DNA of 64,000 nucleotides, taken from contig JAFXFM010000018.1 of NCBI GenBank assembly GCA_017520545.1, positions 111,965 through 175,964 of the forward strand, read 5' to 3'. Of this stretch, positions 1 to 8,632 are shown one piece after another (the stretch's first letter is position 1; every line of letters begins with the position of its first letter). The stretch comes from Alistipes sp. Its GTDB lineage: Bacteria; Bacteroidota; Bacteroidia; Bacteroidales; Rikenellaceae. Both the position numbers and the translations under genes were made by a program. The notes below the pieces were generated by a model. It saw only the letters and a list, made by a program, of their open reading frames with translations, was not told the origin of the DNA and made no database searches.

Positions 1-62
1 GTACTCTTCTTGATTGGCTCAACCATCTTGATTCGCCAAGATTCTGCAAAAGGAAGTTCCAT
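1..62 (-). CDS. tnaA: Tryptophanase, N-terminal fragment cut by the window edge
   Basis: Only the first 20 codons are visible on the minus strand, starting at the ATG at 62-60. They read MELPFAESWRIKMVEP and then IKKS, which matches the start of Bacteroidales tryptophanases, the PLP enzymes that split tryptophan into indole, pyruvate and ammonia. The related tyrosine phenol-lyase starts differently as I recall it, but so short a piece cannot exclude another beta-eliminating lyase of the same fold. No catalytic residue lies in the visible part. Confidence 0.72.
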   Translation of the reverse strand, partial: MELPFAESWRIKMVEPIKKS

Positions 63-113
63 ATTCAGATTAAAATTTAGTAGTTTATATTGTTTTAGGT
101 TTAGTTTTTAAGT

Positions 114-959
114 CTATTCGTTTGCAAAACTTTTGAGTTGGGCTATCTCTTGCGCCCAAATCTCCTCGTTTGGAGTTTCGAGCGTTAGCGGAATCTCCTC
201 GAAAAGAGGCGACTGCGCAATAAAGCGGAAGCAGTCCCAACCAATAAAGCCCTCGCCCAACGAAGCGTGGCGATCGACGTGCGAGCCGAGAGGTTTCATC
301 GCATCGTTCAGATGCATACCTCGCAGATATTTCAAACCCACGATACTATCCACCTGCGCAAAGGTTTTCTCGCAGGCCTCAACGCTCGAAAGGTCGTAAC
401 CCGCAGCAAAGGTGTGGCACGTGTCGATGCAGAAGCCTACACGCGATTTATCCTCCACCCTATCTATAATATGGGCGATATGCTCCCACGCAAAGCCGAG
501 GTTTGAGCCCTGACCCGCCGTATTCTCAATTACGGCAGTAACACCACGAGTACGGTCGAGAGCCATATTTATCGACTCGGCAATACGGTCGAGCGACATC
601 AGCGAAGTAATTTTACCAAGATGACTGCCGGGGTGAAAATTCAATCTGTCGAGCCCGAGCGCCTCGCAGCGAGCCATCTCGTCAAAGAACGCCTCGCGCG
701 ACTTCTCGAGCCCCTCACGCTCGGGGTGTCCGAGGTTGATGAGGTAGCTGTCGTGCGGCAAAATCTGCTTCGCCGTATATCCGCACTCGGCGCAAGCCGC
801 CTTAAATCGCTCGCACTGCTCCTCGGTGAGTGCGGGAGCGAGCCATTGACGTTGATTTTTGGTAAAGAGAGCAAATGCCGTTGCACCTATCGCCTTGGCA
901 TTATGCGGAGCATTCTCCACGCCCCCGGATGCGCTAACGTGAGCACCAAAATATTTCAT
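114..959 (-). CDS. nfo: Endonuclease IV (AP endonuclease)
   Basis: This 281-residue protein is a full-length endonuclease IV. The family cuts 5' of abasic sites in base excision repair using three zinc ions held in a TIM barrel. The conserved metal-site segments are present in order: GAHVSASGG near residue 5, NFHPGSHLG near 108, [12 protein letters not shown] near 145, [13 protein letters not shown] near 177, [16 protein letters not shown] near 217 and LETP near 262. The gene is monocistronic as far as can be seen. Its start lies in an A/T-rich gap with an AATTAAGAATT-type low-complexity run (959-985), and no clear -7 box was found. Confidence 0.96.
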   Translation of the reverse strand: MKYFGAHVSASGGVENAPHNAKAIGATAFALFTKNQRQWLAPALTEEQCERFKAACAECGYTAKQILPHDSYLINLGHPEREGLEKSREAFFDEMARCEALGLDRLNFHPGSHLGKITSLMSLDRIAESINMALDRTRGVTAVIENTAGQGSNLGFAWEHIAHIIDRVEDKSRVGFCIDTCHTFAAGYDLSSVEACEKTFAQVDSIVGLKYLRGMHLNDAMKPLGSHVDRHASLGEGFIGWDCFRFIAQSPLFEEIPLTLETPNEEIWAQEIAQLKSFANE

Positions 960-1031
960 AAATTAAGAATTAAAAATTAAGAATGAAGAATTACTCTAAT
1001 TCCAACAAACTATTCCATTATCAACCCTACT

Positions 1032-1156
1032 AAAATCGTCAATGATTGAACTATTTTTGTGCGATGTTAGGCGACAAAAGCGCAGCATAGTGTGCCTATG
1101 TGAGCATTTTGGCGTCCGACACAATCGTGCAAAAAGAGCCAATCAGAACGATTTTT
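1032..1156 (+). repeat. Palindromic repeat PIR-1 (variable-stem, constant-loop element)
   Basis: This is a 125-bp imperfect palindrome. The outer arms AAAATCG and CGATTTT pair, as do TGATTG and CAATCA. An inner stem is capped by CATAG/CTATG, flanked by the constant GCGCAG and GTGAGC. The right arm overlaps the TAA stop of the minus-strand fhs gene. It is one of at least 13 copies in the window, all in this orientation. Confidence 0.9.
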
Positions 1157-2825
1157 ATACTAATCCCTCAACATTACCGTCCTCTGCAAGGCGAATATTT
1201 ACCGCCTGAGGAGTCTTACTCAATCCCGGCATACGCATAATATCACCTGCCAAAACTACGACAAAGCCACTTCCGGCATTTAGTTCGATGTCCTTGATTT
1301 TAAGGGTAAAGCCCTCAGCGCTACCATACAACTTGGCATCACCGCTAAACGAGTACTGCGTCTTTGCGATACAGATAGGCAATTTGCCCATACCCCACTT
1401 TTCAAGCAGAGCAATCTCTTTTTGAGCCTTCAAACTAAATTCCACCGAGCCGGCACCATATATATTTTTGGCAACCTTCTCAATCTTTGTCATAATGCTA
1501 TCTTCGAGATCGTATGAATAGGCAAGAGGTGCCGATGGCTGATTCTCGATAAGTTCTACTGCGGCTTCTGCTAACTCGGCGGCACCTGCACTACCCTCCA
1601 TATAGGCGTTGTTGATTACGCAACGAACACCCAACTCGGCACAGTGCTCCATAACCAAAGCAATCTCCTCATCGGTATCGCTGGCAAAACGATTAAAGCA
1701 AACCAACACAGTCTGACCGAACTTCTGCAAGTTGGCTATATGGCGATCGAGGTTTGCAAAGCCGCGCTTCAATCCCTCGGCATTTGGTAACTTAATCTCC
1801 TTCTCGTCTACGCCACCGTGCATCTTCAGAGCCAAAGTCGAAGCAACCAAAACGGTAAGGTCTGGCTTCAACCCCGCCTGACGGCACTTTATATCAAAGA
1901 ATTTCTCTGCACCGAGGTCTGCACCAAAGCCGGCCTCCGTAACGGTATAATCCGACCACGACATTGCCATACGGGTTGCAATAACCGAGTTGCAGCCGTG
2001 GGCGATATTTGCAAACGGGCCACCGTGAACGATTACAGGGTGATGCTCGGTTGTCTGCACAAGGTTTGGATTTATGGCATCTTTCAAGAGCGACACAACC
2101 GCACCCGTAACACCCAAATCCTCAACCGTAAATGGGGTATCATCGTAACGCACACCAAGTACTATACGACCAATACGTGCATACAAGTCATCGATATTGC
2201 GAGCCAAGCACAAGATAGCCATAATCTCCGATGCCGGAGTGATGTCAAAGCCCGTTTCGGTAGGCATTCCGTTGGCCGAACCTCCTAACCCCGACACAAT
2301 ATGGCGCAAGGAGCGGTCGTTCATATCGAGAACTCGTCGCCACATAACCTTCTTCAAACCCACCTGTTTTGAGCGATTGTGGTATAGATAGTTGTCGAGC
2401 AAGGCAGCGATAAGGTTGTTTGCCGATGTTACGGCGTGGAAATCGCCCGTAAAGTGGAGATTTATATCCTCCGAAGGCAACACCTGCGTATAACCGCCAC
2501 CGGTTGCACCACCCTTCATACCGAAACAAGGTCCCAACGAAGGCTCGCGCAATGCAATCATAGCACGCTTACCGATTCGATTGAGTCCCATACCTAAACC
2601 AATACTTACAGTTGTCTTACCAACGCCTGCTTTGGTAGCAGTAATTGCCGTTACAAGAATAAGATGGCTCTTTTTCACCTTCTTGTCGTCAATAAGTTTG
2701 TACGGAATTTTTGCTATGTACTTACCATAGTTAAAGACTTCATCCTCCGGAAATCCTACCTGAGCAGCTATCTCGCGGATGTTCTTCAATTTCACCGATC
2801 GTGCAATTTCGATGTCTGATTTCAT
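1155..2825 (-). CDS. fhs: Formate--tetrahydrofolate ligase
   Basis: This 556-residue protein is the length of the Fhs family, which makes 10-formyl-THF from formate, ATP and THF for one-carbon metabolism. The P-loop reads [11 protein letters not shown] near residue 63, with Lys-Ala where many homologues have Pro-Ala. The glycine-rich family signature [14 protein letters not shown] lies near residue 102. The segment [11 protein letters not shown] follows near 128. A TATATTTG box on the minus strand at 2886-2879 lies 54 bp upstream of the ATG. The stop codon is embedded in the right arm of repeat PIR-1, so the 3' end of its mRNA folds into that palindrome. Confidence 0.97.
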   Translation of the reverse strand: MKSDIEIARSVKLKNIREIAAQVGFPEDEVFNYGKYIAKIPYKLIDDKKVKKSHLILVTAITATKAGVGKTTVSIGLGMGLNRIGKRAMIALREPSLGPCFGMKGGATGGGYTQVLPSEDINLHFTGDFHAVTSANNLIAALLDNYLYHNRSKQVGLKKVMWRRVLDMNDRSLRHIVSGLGGSANGMPTETGFDITPASEIMAILCLARNIDDLYARIGRIVLGVRYDDTPFTVEDLGVTGAVVSLLKDAINPNLVQTTEHHPVIVHGGPFANIAHGCNSVIATRMAMSWSDYTVTEAGFGADLGAEKFFDIKCRQAGLKPDLTVLVASTLALKMHGGVDEKEIKLPNAEGLKRGFANLDRHIANLQKFGQTVLVCFNRFASDTDEEIALVMEHCAELGVRCVINNAYMEGSAGAAELAEAAVELIENQPSAPLAYSYDLEDSIMTKIEKVAKNIYGAGSVEFSLKAQKEIALLEKWGMGKLPICIAKTQYSFSGDAKLYGSAEGFTLKIKDIELNAGSGFVVVLAGDIMRMPGLSKTPQAVNIRLAEDGNVEGLV

Positions 2826-2878
2826 TTTATTATCTATTTATCAATTTATTTTCTTTCATTTTTTTGCATAATACCCTA

Positions 2879-2886
2879 CAAATATA
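2879..2886 (-). promoter_or_regulatory. Bacteroidetes -7 box for fhs
   Basis: The minus strand reads TATATTTG, matching TAnnTTTG. A TTG lies at 2907-2905, 18 bp upstream, where the -33 element is expected. Confidence 0.6.
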
Positions 2887-2930
2887 CGAAATTTATAGTT
2901 AATTCAAAGCAGCAACACAACAAAAAACGC

Positions 2931-2938
2931 TATCTTTG
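2931..2938 (+). promoter_or_regulatory. Bacteroidetes -7 box for the EamA transporter
   Basis: TATCTTTG lies 18 bp before the ATG at 2957. This argues against the upstream in-frame TTG at 2936 as the start, because that codon lies inside the box. Confidence 0.65.
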
Positions 2939-2956
2939 CAAACTATTTTGCTTTTT

Positions 2957-3868
2957 ATGAAAGAGAAAAATTCCATCATAGGGCATATTGCGTGCTTTAC
3001 GGCATATCTGATTTTTGGTCTTAATATCGTAGTCTGCAAAGATTTGACATCGAGCAACGCCATCTCGCCACTCGCACTCTTTACGTTGCGTTCGTTGGGT
3101 GCAGGCGTACTCTTTTGGTTTATCTCGTTCTTTAAGCCAAAGGAGAGAGTTGAGCGGAGTGATCTGCCAAAGATTTTCGCAGCATCGGTGTTGGGTTTCT
3201 TTCTCACGCAGATAACCTTTCTGATGGCCATCTCGCAAATCACACCAATGGACTGTTCCATTGTTGCATCGCTATCGCCGCTCTACACTATGTTCATTGC
3301 GGCATTTGCAATCAAAGAGCCTCTGTCGGCAAAGAAAATTGGAGGCGTAACGTTGAGTCTTTGCGGTGTTTTATATCTGATTATCAACAGTGTAACCACC
3401 ACCGATACAGCCATTCAAACCACCCCCGTAGGAGTATTATTGATTGTTGCAAATTCTCTGTGTTTCTCGCTCTATCTCGGAATTTTCAAACCCACAATCG
3501 AGAAATACTCGGTCGTAACTTTTATGAAGTGGATATTCCTGTTCGCCACGGTGATGAGTTTGCCGTTCTCGGCAAAGGAACTCGTTGCCGTTGATTTTGC
3601 GGCTCTACCACTCTCCTATATCGCAGAACTCGGTTTTCTGATTATCTGCGCCACATTCGTAACCTATTTTCTGATTCCGATAGGACAGAAACGGCTGCGC
3701 CCAACGCTGGTGAGTATGTACTCCTACGTTCAACCTATCGTAGCGATTGTAGTGAGCATCTGCGTAGGTATGGACACGTTGAGTTGGCAGAAGGTTGTGG
3801 CAGCCGTAACCGTATTCTCTGGCGTAATTATCGTATCGCGCAGTAGGCACAAAAATGTAGCAAAGTAA
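2957..3868 (+). CDS. EamA/DMT-family permease
   Basis: This 303-residue inner-membrane protein has about ten hydrophobic segments in two EamA halves, the usual size for the drug/metabolite transporter superfamily. The first half runs from IIGHIACFTAYLIFGLNIVV to roughly residue 140; the second starts at GVLLIVANSLCFSLYLGIF. The end of the second half, with PTLVSMYSYVQPIVAIVVS, is typical of EamA exporters. The substrate cannot be predicted. The ATG at 2957 was chosen because a possible TTG start at 2936 falls inside the promoter box. The gene is divergent from fhs across a gap of about 130 bp that holds both promoters. Confidence 0.9.
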   Translation: MKEKNSIIGHIACFTAYLIFGLNIVVCKDLTSSNAISPLALFTLRSLGAGVLFWFISFFKPKERVERSDLPKIFAASVLGFFLTQITFLMAISQITPMDCSIVASLSPLYTMFIAAFAIKEPLSAKKIGGVTLSLCGVLYLIINSVTTTDTAIQTTPVGVLLIVANSLCFSLYLGIFKPTIEKYSVVTFMKWIFLFATVMSLPFSAKELVAVDFAALPLSYIAELGFLIICATFVTYFLIPIGQKRLRPTLVSMYSYVQPIVAIVVSICVGMDTLSWQKVVAAVTVFSGVIIVSRSRHKNVAK

Positions 3869-3907
3869 AATTATAGTGCAGTTCGTATAAATATACGAAA
3901 TTTTCTC

Positions 3908-3915
3908 TATATTTG
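3908..3915 (+). promoter_or_regulatory. -7 box for the DUF3078 gene
   Basis: TATATTTG lies 40 bp upstream of the ATG at 3956. An upstream in-frame TTG-type start would overlap the transcription start region and is not used. Confidence 0.6.
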
Positions 3916-3955
3916 TATGTTCAAACGCAAAAACAAATACAAAAAACACAATACT

Positions 3956-5101
3956 ATGAAGAGATTTTTTACACTTTTTGCAATTTCTACATTTGCTTGC
4001 ATTGCAGTTGCAAGCGCACAAGCAACAGTAGAGTCGGCTACTCCACAGGAGCAGGTTACATTTGCTAACGAGATTAAGACCGAAAAACAGGCACCTGCTT
4101 TCCAGAGCGAGGCTCAACTCAAAGCCGAGAAGGCAGCACTTCGCAAGGAGCGCAACACCATCGAGTTCAATGCCACGCTCAATGCGTCGCTTTCGCACTT
4201 CAACGGACATTGGCGTAAGGTGAACGGTAACACCAACTCATTGAATGGCGTGGGCAACATCCTTTTCACCCACCAATTCAAGAAGGGTAAGTTCGTATTG
4301 GACAACAAAATCACCGGTAAATTGGGTTACACCTATAACTTCCTCCCCGAGAGCGAAGGCACAAGCGCCGTAACCAAGAGTCAGGACGAATGGTTTATCT
4401 CGTCTGCTCCGGCTTACACCCTCTCGAAGGATTGGAACGTTGGAGGTTCCATATCGTTGCGTTCGCAATTCGCAAACGGATATAACGGCGACGGCAACCG
4501 CACAAGTACAGGTTTTGCTCCTGCCTACCTCACCCTCGCGGCAGGTTTCACCTACGTTTGTCCTAATAAGAAGTTCCCTATCAAAATCAACGTGTCGCCT
4601 ATCTCTATGAATGCGACATACGTTACAAGCGATAAGGTACGCGCTTTCTTCTATAACGAAAAATTTGGCACTAAAGCAGAATCCGATCTCACCAAAGACG
4701 AGCAGAATACCCCTTATGCATACGGTTTGACGCTCCAAAATGGCGTTCAGCGATATGAGGGAGGTTCGTCTATCCAGATCGACTTCGACAAGACCTTCGG
4801 CGAGAAGGGTGTATTCCGCTATCGTACAACGCTCTATTCATTCTACGGTTGGATCAATCAGGCATCACAGAAGAGCGCAAGCAAGAGGTGGAATTCCAAC
4901 CCAGCCAATGCCGGTAACCTCCTCAACTTCGAGAGCATCGCTCCGACCGTTCGTTGGGAGAACACCATTGACATCAAGGCTACAAAGTACTTCTCGACAC
5001 AGCTCTACTTCCAGCTCTACTACAATAAGGCGCAGAACAAGAGTGTGCAGACACAGACTGTTCTTGGCGTAGGTCTTGCATATACGTTCAAGAACAAATA
5101 A
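3956..5101 (+). CDS. DUF3078 family secreted or outer-membrane protein
   Basis: This 381-residue protein has a clear signal peptide (MKRFFTLFAISTFACIAV, then ASAQA) and a Lys/Glu-rich coiled-coil-like stretch near residues 40-65. The remainder is full of alternating polar and aromatic residues, in keeping with antiparallel beta strands. The order of segments such as GKFVLDNKITGKLGYTYNF and the final QTQTVLGVGLAYTFKNK resemble the DUF3078 family of Bacteroidetes, which is thought to form an outer-membrane barrel of unknown function. It ends on a phenylalanine-containing beta strand, as barrels often do. It is preceded by its own -7 box and followed by an unrelated protease gene. Confidence 0.75.
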   Translation: MKRFFTLFAISTFACIAVASAQATVESATPQEQVTFANEIKTEKQAPAFQSEAQLKAEKAALRKERNTIEFNATLNASLSHFNGHWRKVNGNTNSLNGVGNILFTHQFKKGKFVLDNKITGKLGYTYNFLPESEGTSAVTKSQDEWFISSAPAYTLSKDWNVGGSISLRSQFANGYNGDGNRTSTGFAPAYLTLAAGFTYVCPNKKFPIKINVSPISMNATYVTSDKVRAFFYNEKFGTKAESDLTKDEQNTPYAYGLTLQNGVQRYEGGSSIQIDFDKTFGEKGVFRYRTTLYSFYGWINQASQKSASKRWNSNPANAGNLLNFESIAPTVRWENTIDIKATKYFSTQLYFQLYYNKAQNKSVQTQTVLGVGLAYTFKNK

Positions 5102-5230
5102 AATAATTGGGTTAGCAGGGAGGTTTTTCCCTTATTGGACTGGCGCAATTTTTGTTAGCATTTTTTAGCTATAACGCCTAACGACTCTAAAAAACCTCTA
5201 AACATAACGGCTAATAGCCAAAAAGAGAGA

Positions 5231-6880
5231 ATGAAAGAGATTGGTAAGCACCTTTTGAGGGGTATTCTCCTCGTTGTTATACTATTTGTAAGTTGGTTTG
5301 TCGGAGTATATCACGGCAGACAAATTACTAATGATAAGGTGCGAGTCTATCTCAACAACTACGATTCTCACAACGACAAACTCTCACGAGTATTGTTGAT
5401 GATCGAGAACGAATATGTCGATTCCATCTCGCGCGACTCGTTGGCAGAGTTGGCAATCCCCGCCATTCTCCACAAACTCGACCCCCACTCGGTATATATT
5501 CCCGCAAAGAGTTTCGAGAATGTTGAAGAGCCACTCAAAGGCGAGTTCGACGGTATCGGCGTGGTGTTCAATATGGCTACCGACACGGTAATTGTTCTGA
5601 ACGTCATTCCTACGGGTCCAAGTCGCAAAGCTGGTGTGCAGGGCGGCGACCGCATCATAAAGGTAAACGACACGCTGATTGCCGGACAAAAGATGTCGCA
5701 ATTGGCTGTTATGAAACGTCTGCGAGGTCCTCGCGGCACGCAAGTAAAACTATCCATCGAACGCAAAGATATCAAAGGTTTGGTCGATATAGTGGTTACA
5801 CGCGACGCCATACCTCTACACAGCGTAGAGGCATCGCTGATGCTGACCAAGAACATAGGCTTTATAAAGTTGTCGCAATTCTCACGTACCTCATACGACG
5901 AGATTCGCAAGGCCTTGTCATCACTTCGGGCACAAGGTATGACATCGTTGATTTTCGACCTTCGCGGCAACTCGGGAGGCTTCTTGGACCAAGCGATTCT
6001 CATTGCGAACGAGTTCCTGCCATCAGGCTCACTGATTGTATATACAGAGGATAGAGATGGCAAGCAGTTGCGCCAATATAGCGACGGCAGAGGGGGCTCA
6101 AAAGATATCAATGTTGCCGTTTTGATAGACGAAGCGAGTGCATCGTCGAGCGAGATATTGGCGGGAGCACTCCAAGACAACGACCGCGGAACAATAATCG
6201 GACGTCGCTCCTTCGGCAAGGGTCTTGTGCAGGCTCAAACACCTTTCAACGATGGCTCGGCGATACGTCTGACTATCGCCCGATACTACACCCCTACGGG
6301 ACGTTCCATTCAAAAGCCATACGAGGCTGGCAAGAATGAGTCGTACGAACTCGACCTCATAGATCGTTTCAAACGCAACGAGTTCTTCTCGGCGGATAGT
6401 ATACACTTTGCCGACTCACTACGCTACACCACTCCGAAGGGTAAAATTGTATATGGCGGAGGAGGTATTATGCCCGATATTTTCGTACCGCTTGACACGA
6501 TGAATGTAACGAGATACTACTCGGAGGTGAATGGTCGCAATATCCTCTACCGATACACTATTGACTACTCCGACCGCCACCGCAAGGCGCTGGGCAAGGC
6601 TAAGAGTATTGCCGATTTGAAGCAGTTGCTCGATGGCGACAAGGCGCTATTCAACGACTTTGTACGCTACGCCGAAAAACAAGGTGTCAAGCCAAATTGG
6701 ACAGAGATAAACCGCTCACGCGATATTATGGAGGCGCAGTTACGTGCCTACATCGCACGCAACTCCGATCTCGAAGAGAGGGCATTCTACTACTTCATCT
6801 ACCCTATCGACCGCACCGTAATGCGGGCAATCGAGGAGTTGGAAACGGAAAGCGGAAAGCGGAAAGCGGAAAACTTTTAG
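5231..6880 (+). CDS. S41 family carboxy-terminal processing protease
   Basis: This 549-residue, membrane-anchored protease acts in the periplasm. An N-terminal transmembrane helix (GILLVVILFVSWFVGV) is followed by a PDZ domain near residues 95-175 (GVVFNMATDTVIVLNVIPTG). The S41 core follows, with DLRGNSGGFLDQA near 240 and the catalytic Ser region DEASASSSEILAGALQDN near 300. The dyad lysine is in GRRSFGKGLVQ near 325. An extra C-terminal domain runs from about 400 to 540. The last ten codons (ESGKRKAENF) are encoded by the GGAAAACGG-type intergenic repeat that starts at about 6843, so the native C-terminus has probably been replaced by repeat sequence. Confidence 0.93.
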   Translation: MKEIGKHLLRGILLVVILFVSWFVGVYHGRQITNDKVRVYLNNYDSHNDKLSRVLLMIENEYVDSISRDSLAELAIPAILHKLDPHSVYIPAKSFENVEEPLKGEFDGIGVVFNMATDTVIVLNVIPTGPSRKAGVQGGDRIIKVNDTLIAGQKMSQLAVMKRLRGPRGTQVKLSIERKDIKGLVDIVVTRDAIPLHSVEASLMLTKNIGFIKLSQFSRTSYDEIRKALSSLRAQGMTSLIFDLRGNSGGFLDQAILIANEFLPSGSLIVYTEDRDGKQLRQYSDGRGGSKDINVAVLIDEASASSSEILAGALQDNDRGTIIGRRSFGKGLVQAQTPFNDGSAIRLTIARYYTPTGRSIQKPYEAGKNESYELDLIDRFKRNEFFSADSIHFADSLRYTTPKGKIVYGGGGIMPDIFVPLDTMNVTRYYSEVNGRNILYRYTIDYSDRHRKALGKAKSIADLKQLLDGDKALFNDFVRYAEKQGVKPNWTEINRSRDIMEAQLRAYIARNSDLEERAFYYFIYPIDRTVMRAIEELETESGKRKAENF

Positions 6881-7006
6881 TTTTTTTCGGTTTTCGCTTG
6901 GAGTTGGAAAACGGACCCGACGACAAACCGAGAGCAGAGTGGGCTTGCGCACTTTGCCGAGGTGCGAAGGAGGAAAAGACTGCGAAGCAGGGTTAAAGCG
7001 GAAAAC
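6838..7006 (+). repeat. GGAAAACGG-flanked hairpin unit, copy 1 (family C)
   Basis: Runs of GGAAA(A/G)CGG at 6840-6872 and 6905-6913 bracket the unit. It contains CGAGAGCAGAG, a short hairpin around 6940, GGAGGAAAAG, the hairpin CTGC-gaa-GCAG, and then GTTAAAGCGGAAAAC. Related copies occur at 49905-50035 and, inverted, at 60966-61090. The loop-proximal stems differ between copies but still pair. Confidence 0.7.
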
Positions 7007-7053
7007 TAAACAAAAAAGCGACAGTCAGAATTTGACTGTCGTTTTTTGTTTGG
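7006..7053. terminator. Bidirectional hairpin terminator
   Basis: The stem CGACAGTCA...TTGACTGTCG has A-runs on the left and T-runs on the right, so it can act on either strand. It lies in the 517-bp gap between the S41 protease gene and the convergent GH57 gene. Confidence 0.8.
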
Positions 7054-7142
7054 GGCTATTAGCTATTGGCCATTAGCCATTAACATTTTAGGATTTAACA
7101 GGACTGAATAGTAAATTCCCATAATCTCCTATAACCACACCT

Positions 7143-7272
7143 AAAAATTGAATTTTAAGGAGGTAGTTGCAACGCTGTCAATAAAAATGAGATGGGCGCA
7201 TACTGGGCGTATGTAACCATCTCATTTTTTGAAGACAAGGAAGCAAATGCCCCTTAAAAACAATTTCAATTT
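7143..7272 (+). repeat. Palindromic repeat PIR-2
   Basis: This is a divergent copy. The outer arms carry AAAAATTG and CAATTTC, plus TTTTAAGG pairing with CCTTAAAA. The inner stem is AAAATGAGATGG with CCATCTCATTTT, capped by CATAC-tgggc-GTATG. The left side shares TTTTAAGGAGGTAGTTGCAA with PIR-4. The rest of the gap holds an AGC/CCATTAGC low-complexity run (7055-7086). Confidence 0.8.
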
Positions 7273-7309
7273 CTTGTCAGAAGTCGTGAGATGTGGTGCA
7301 TCGCAAAAG

Positions 7310-7354
7310 AAACATCGCTGGGATAGTACTTTAAGCGTACAGCCCAACGATGTT
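7310..7354 (-). terminator. Terminator of the glycogen gene cluster
   Basis: On the minus strand AAACATCG-t-TGGG pairs with CCCA-g-CGATGTTT across a 20-nt loop, followed by a C/T-rich run. It lies about 45 bp past the GH57 stop. Confidence 0.65.
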
Positions 7355-7397
7355 TACTTTTAGAGATGTGCCGCAGATTGCGGCTTATCACAAGAAA

Positions 7398-8603
7398 TTA
7401 CTTCTTGCGCGACTTTTTAGCAGCCAACGCCTTCTCCACCTCAATCTGGAAGTCGGACAATACGTTCATATAGTTGATGAACGCCTCGTACGAAGAACCG
7501 TAAGGGTTGAAGTAGGAGTGAACATCGCCGTCCGAAAGCCACTTTGTTGCCATATAGTAGAAGTGGTCCGAAGTCTGCATAAAGTTCCACACATACTCGT
7601 AGTCTGCACTCTTCAACGAACGAACCTTATCCTTCATTGCATACAACTTCGAGAACGCCTCGTTCTGCAAGTCGTTACCCAACCAAGCGGTGATATCGCG
7701 CTCCTCGTCCGCCCACGACATTACGTGAGGACAGTGAAGAACTGCAACAGGTTGATGCTCGGCTGCGGTCTCCGATACGGTAGCAAACTTCAAATCGCCA
7801 CGCTTCAAAATTGCAGCCGGAAGACTCTTTACAAAGTCGAATATACCGGTCGAAGCCTTCTGATGCTCACCAAAGGTCTCGTAGTCCATAAAGAGGTTGA
7901 TAACCTCACCCTCCGACTCCGAAAGCCAAGCGGCATACTTGTCGGCTGTGAGTGGATACTCGTCCCAACCCTGGTTCGAGAAACGGAATGCGATATCGTC
8001 CGAGAGCTTGTAGTTGCGGAGCAAAAGACGAAGGCTCTGGTCTGCCGCACCAGCGTAAACGAAGTCTGGCGACTTCCAACCGAGGATATGCTTTGCACCC
8101 TCTGCCAACATTGTCTTAAAACCGAGTTCGCCAACAGCCTCGCCAATCTCGTCCGAGTAGATAAGCTCGGTATTGCGGAATGCCTTCGGCTTAACACCAA
8201 ACTCCGACTTCAACATTGCGGTATGCTTCTTTACCTGATCCTTGAAATCCTCCTTCGACGAGAGAGCCGCCAACGAGTGCGAATAGGTCTCTGCCAACAA
8301 CTCTACACAACCCGTATCGACCAAAGCGCGGAACGACTCCAACACCTCGGGAGCGTAGGCCTTAAACTGCTCAACAACAGTACCTGTGAGCGAGAACGAA
8401 ACTTTGAATGCACCCTTGTTCTCCTTGATAAGTTTCAAAAGGAGGGCATTCATTGGTAAATAACACTCGCGTGCAATCTTCTGCAAAATAGCACGATTGG
8501 TCAAATCATCGAGGTAATTGTGGTCCTTACCGATATGGAAGAAGCGGTAGGTCTTCAATCGCCAAGGCTGATGTACCTGAAAATATAAACAAACTGTCTT
8601 CAT
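7398..8603 (-). CDS. GH57 family alpha-amylase-type glycoside hydrolase
   Basis: This 401-residue cytoplasmic enzyme begins with the GH57 signature CLYFQVHQPWRLKTYRFF. The likely nucleophile Glu sits in FRNTELIYSDEIG near residue 150; the acid/base Asp is likely in FMDYETFGEHQ near 245. The family hydrolyses or rearranges alpha-1,4-glucans. It is the last gene of a minus-strand glycogen cluster, 29 bp after the GT4 gene and co-oriented with the debranching enzyme, so a role in glycogen trimming or branching is likely. The exact activity (amylase, 4-alpha-glucanotransferase or branching enzyme) cannot be read from sequence. A terminator follows. Confidence 0.92.
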   Translation of the reverse strand: MKTVCLYFQVHQPWRLKTYRFFHIGKDHNYLDDLTNRAILQKIARECYLPMNALLLKLIKENKGAFKVSFSLTGTVVEQFKAYAPEVLESFRALVDTGCVELLAETYSHSLAALSSKEDFKDQVKKHTAMLKSEFGVKPKAFRNTELIYSDEIGEAVGELGFKTMLAEGAKHILGWKSPDFVYAGAADQSLRLLLRNYKLSDDIAFRFSNQGWDEYPLTADKYAAWLSESEGEVINLFMDYETFGEHQKASTGIFDFVKSLPAAILKRGDLKFATVSETAAEHQPVAVLHCPHVMSWADEERDITAWLGNDLQNEAFSKLYAMKDKVRSLKSADYEYVWNFMQTSDHFYYMATKWLSDGDVHSYFNPYGSSYEAFINYMNVLSDFQIEVEKALAAKKSRKK

Positions 8604-8632
8604 ATTTTTTATGTTTTTGTTTTTCTTTCCGT

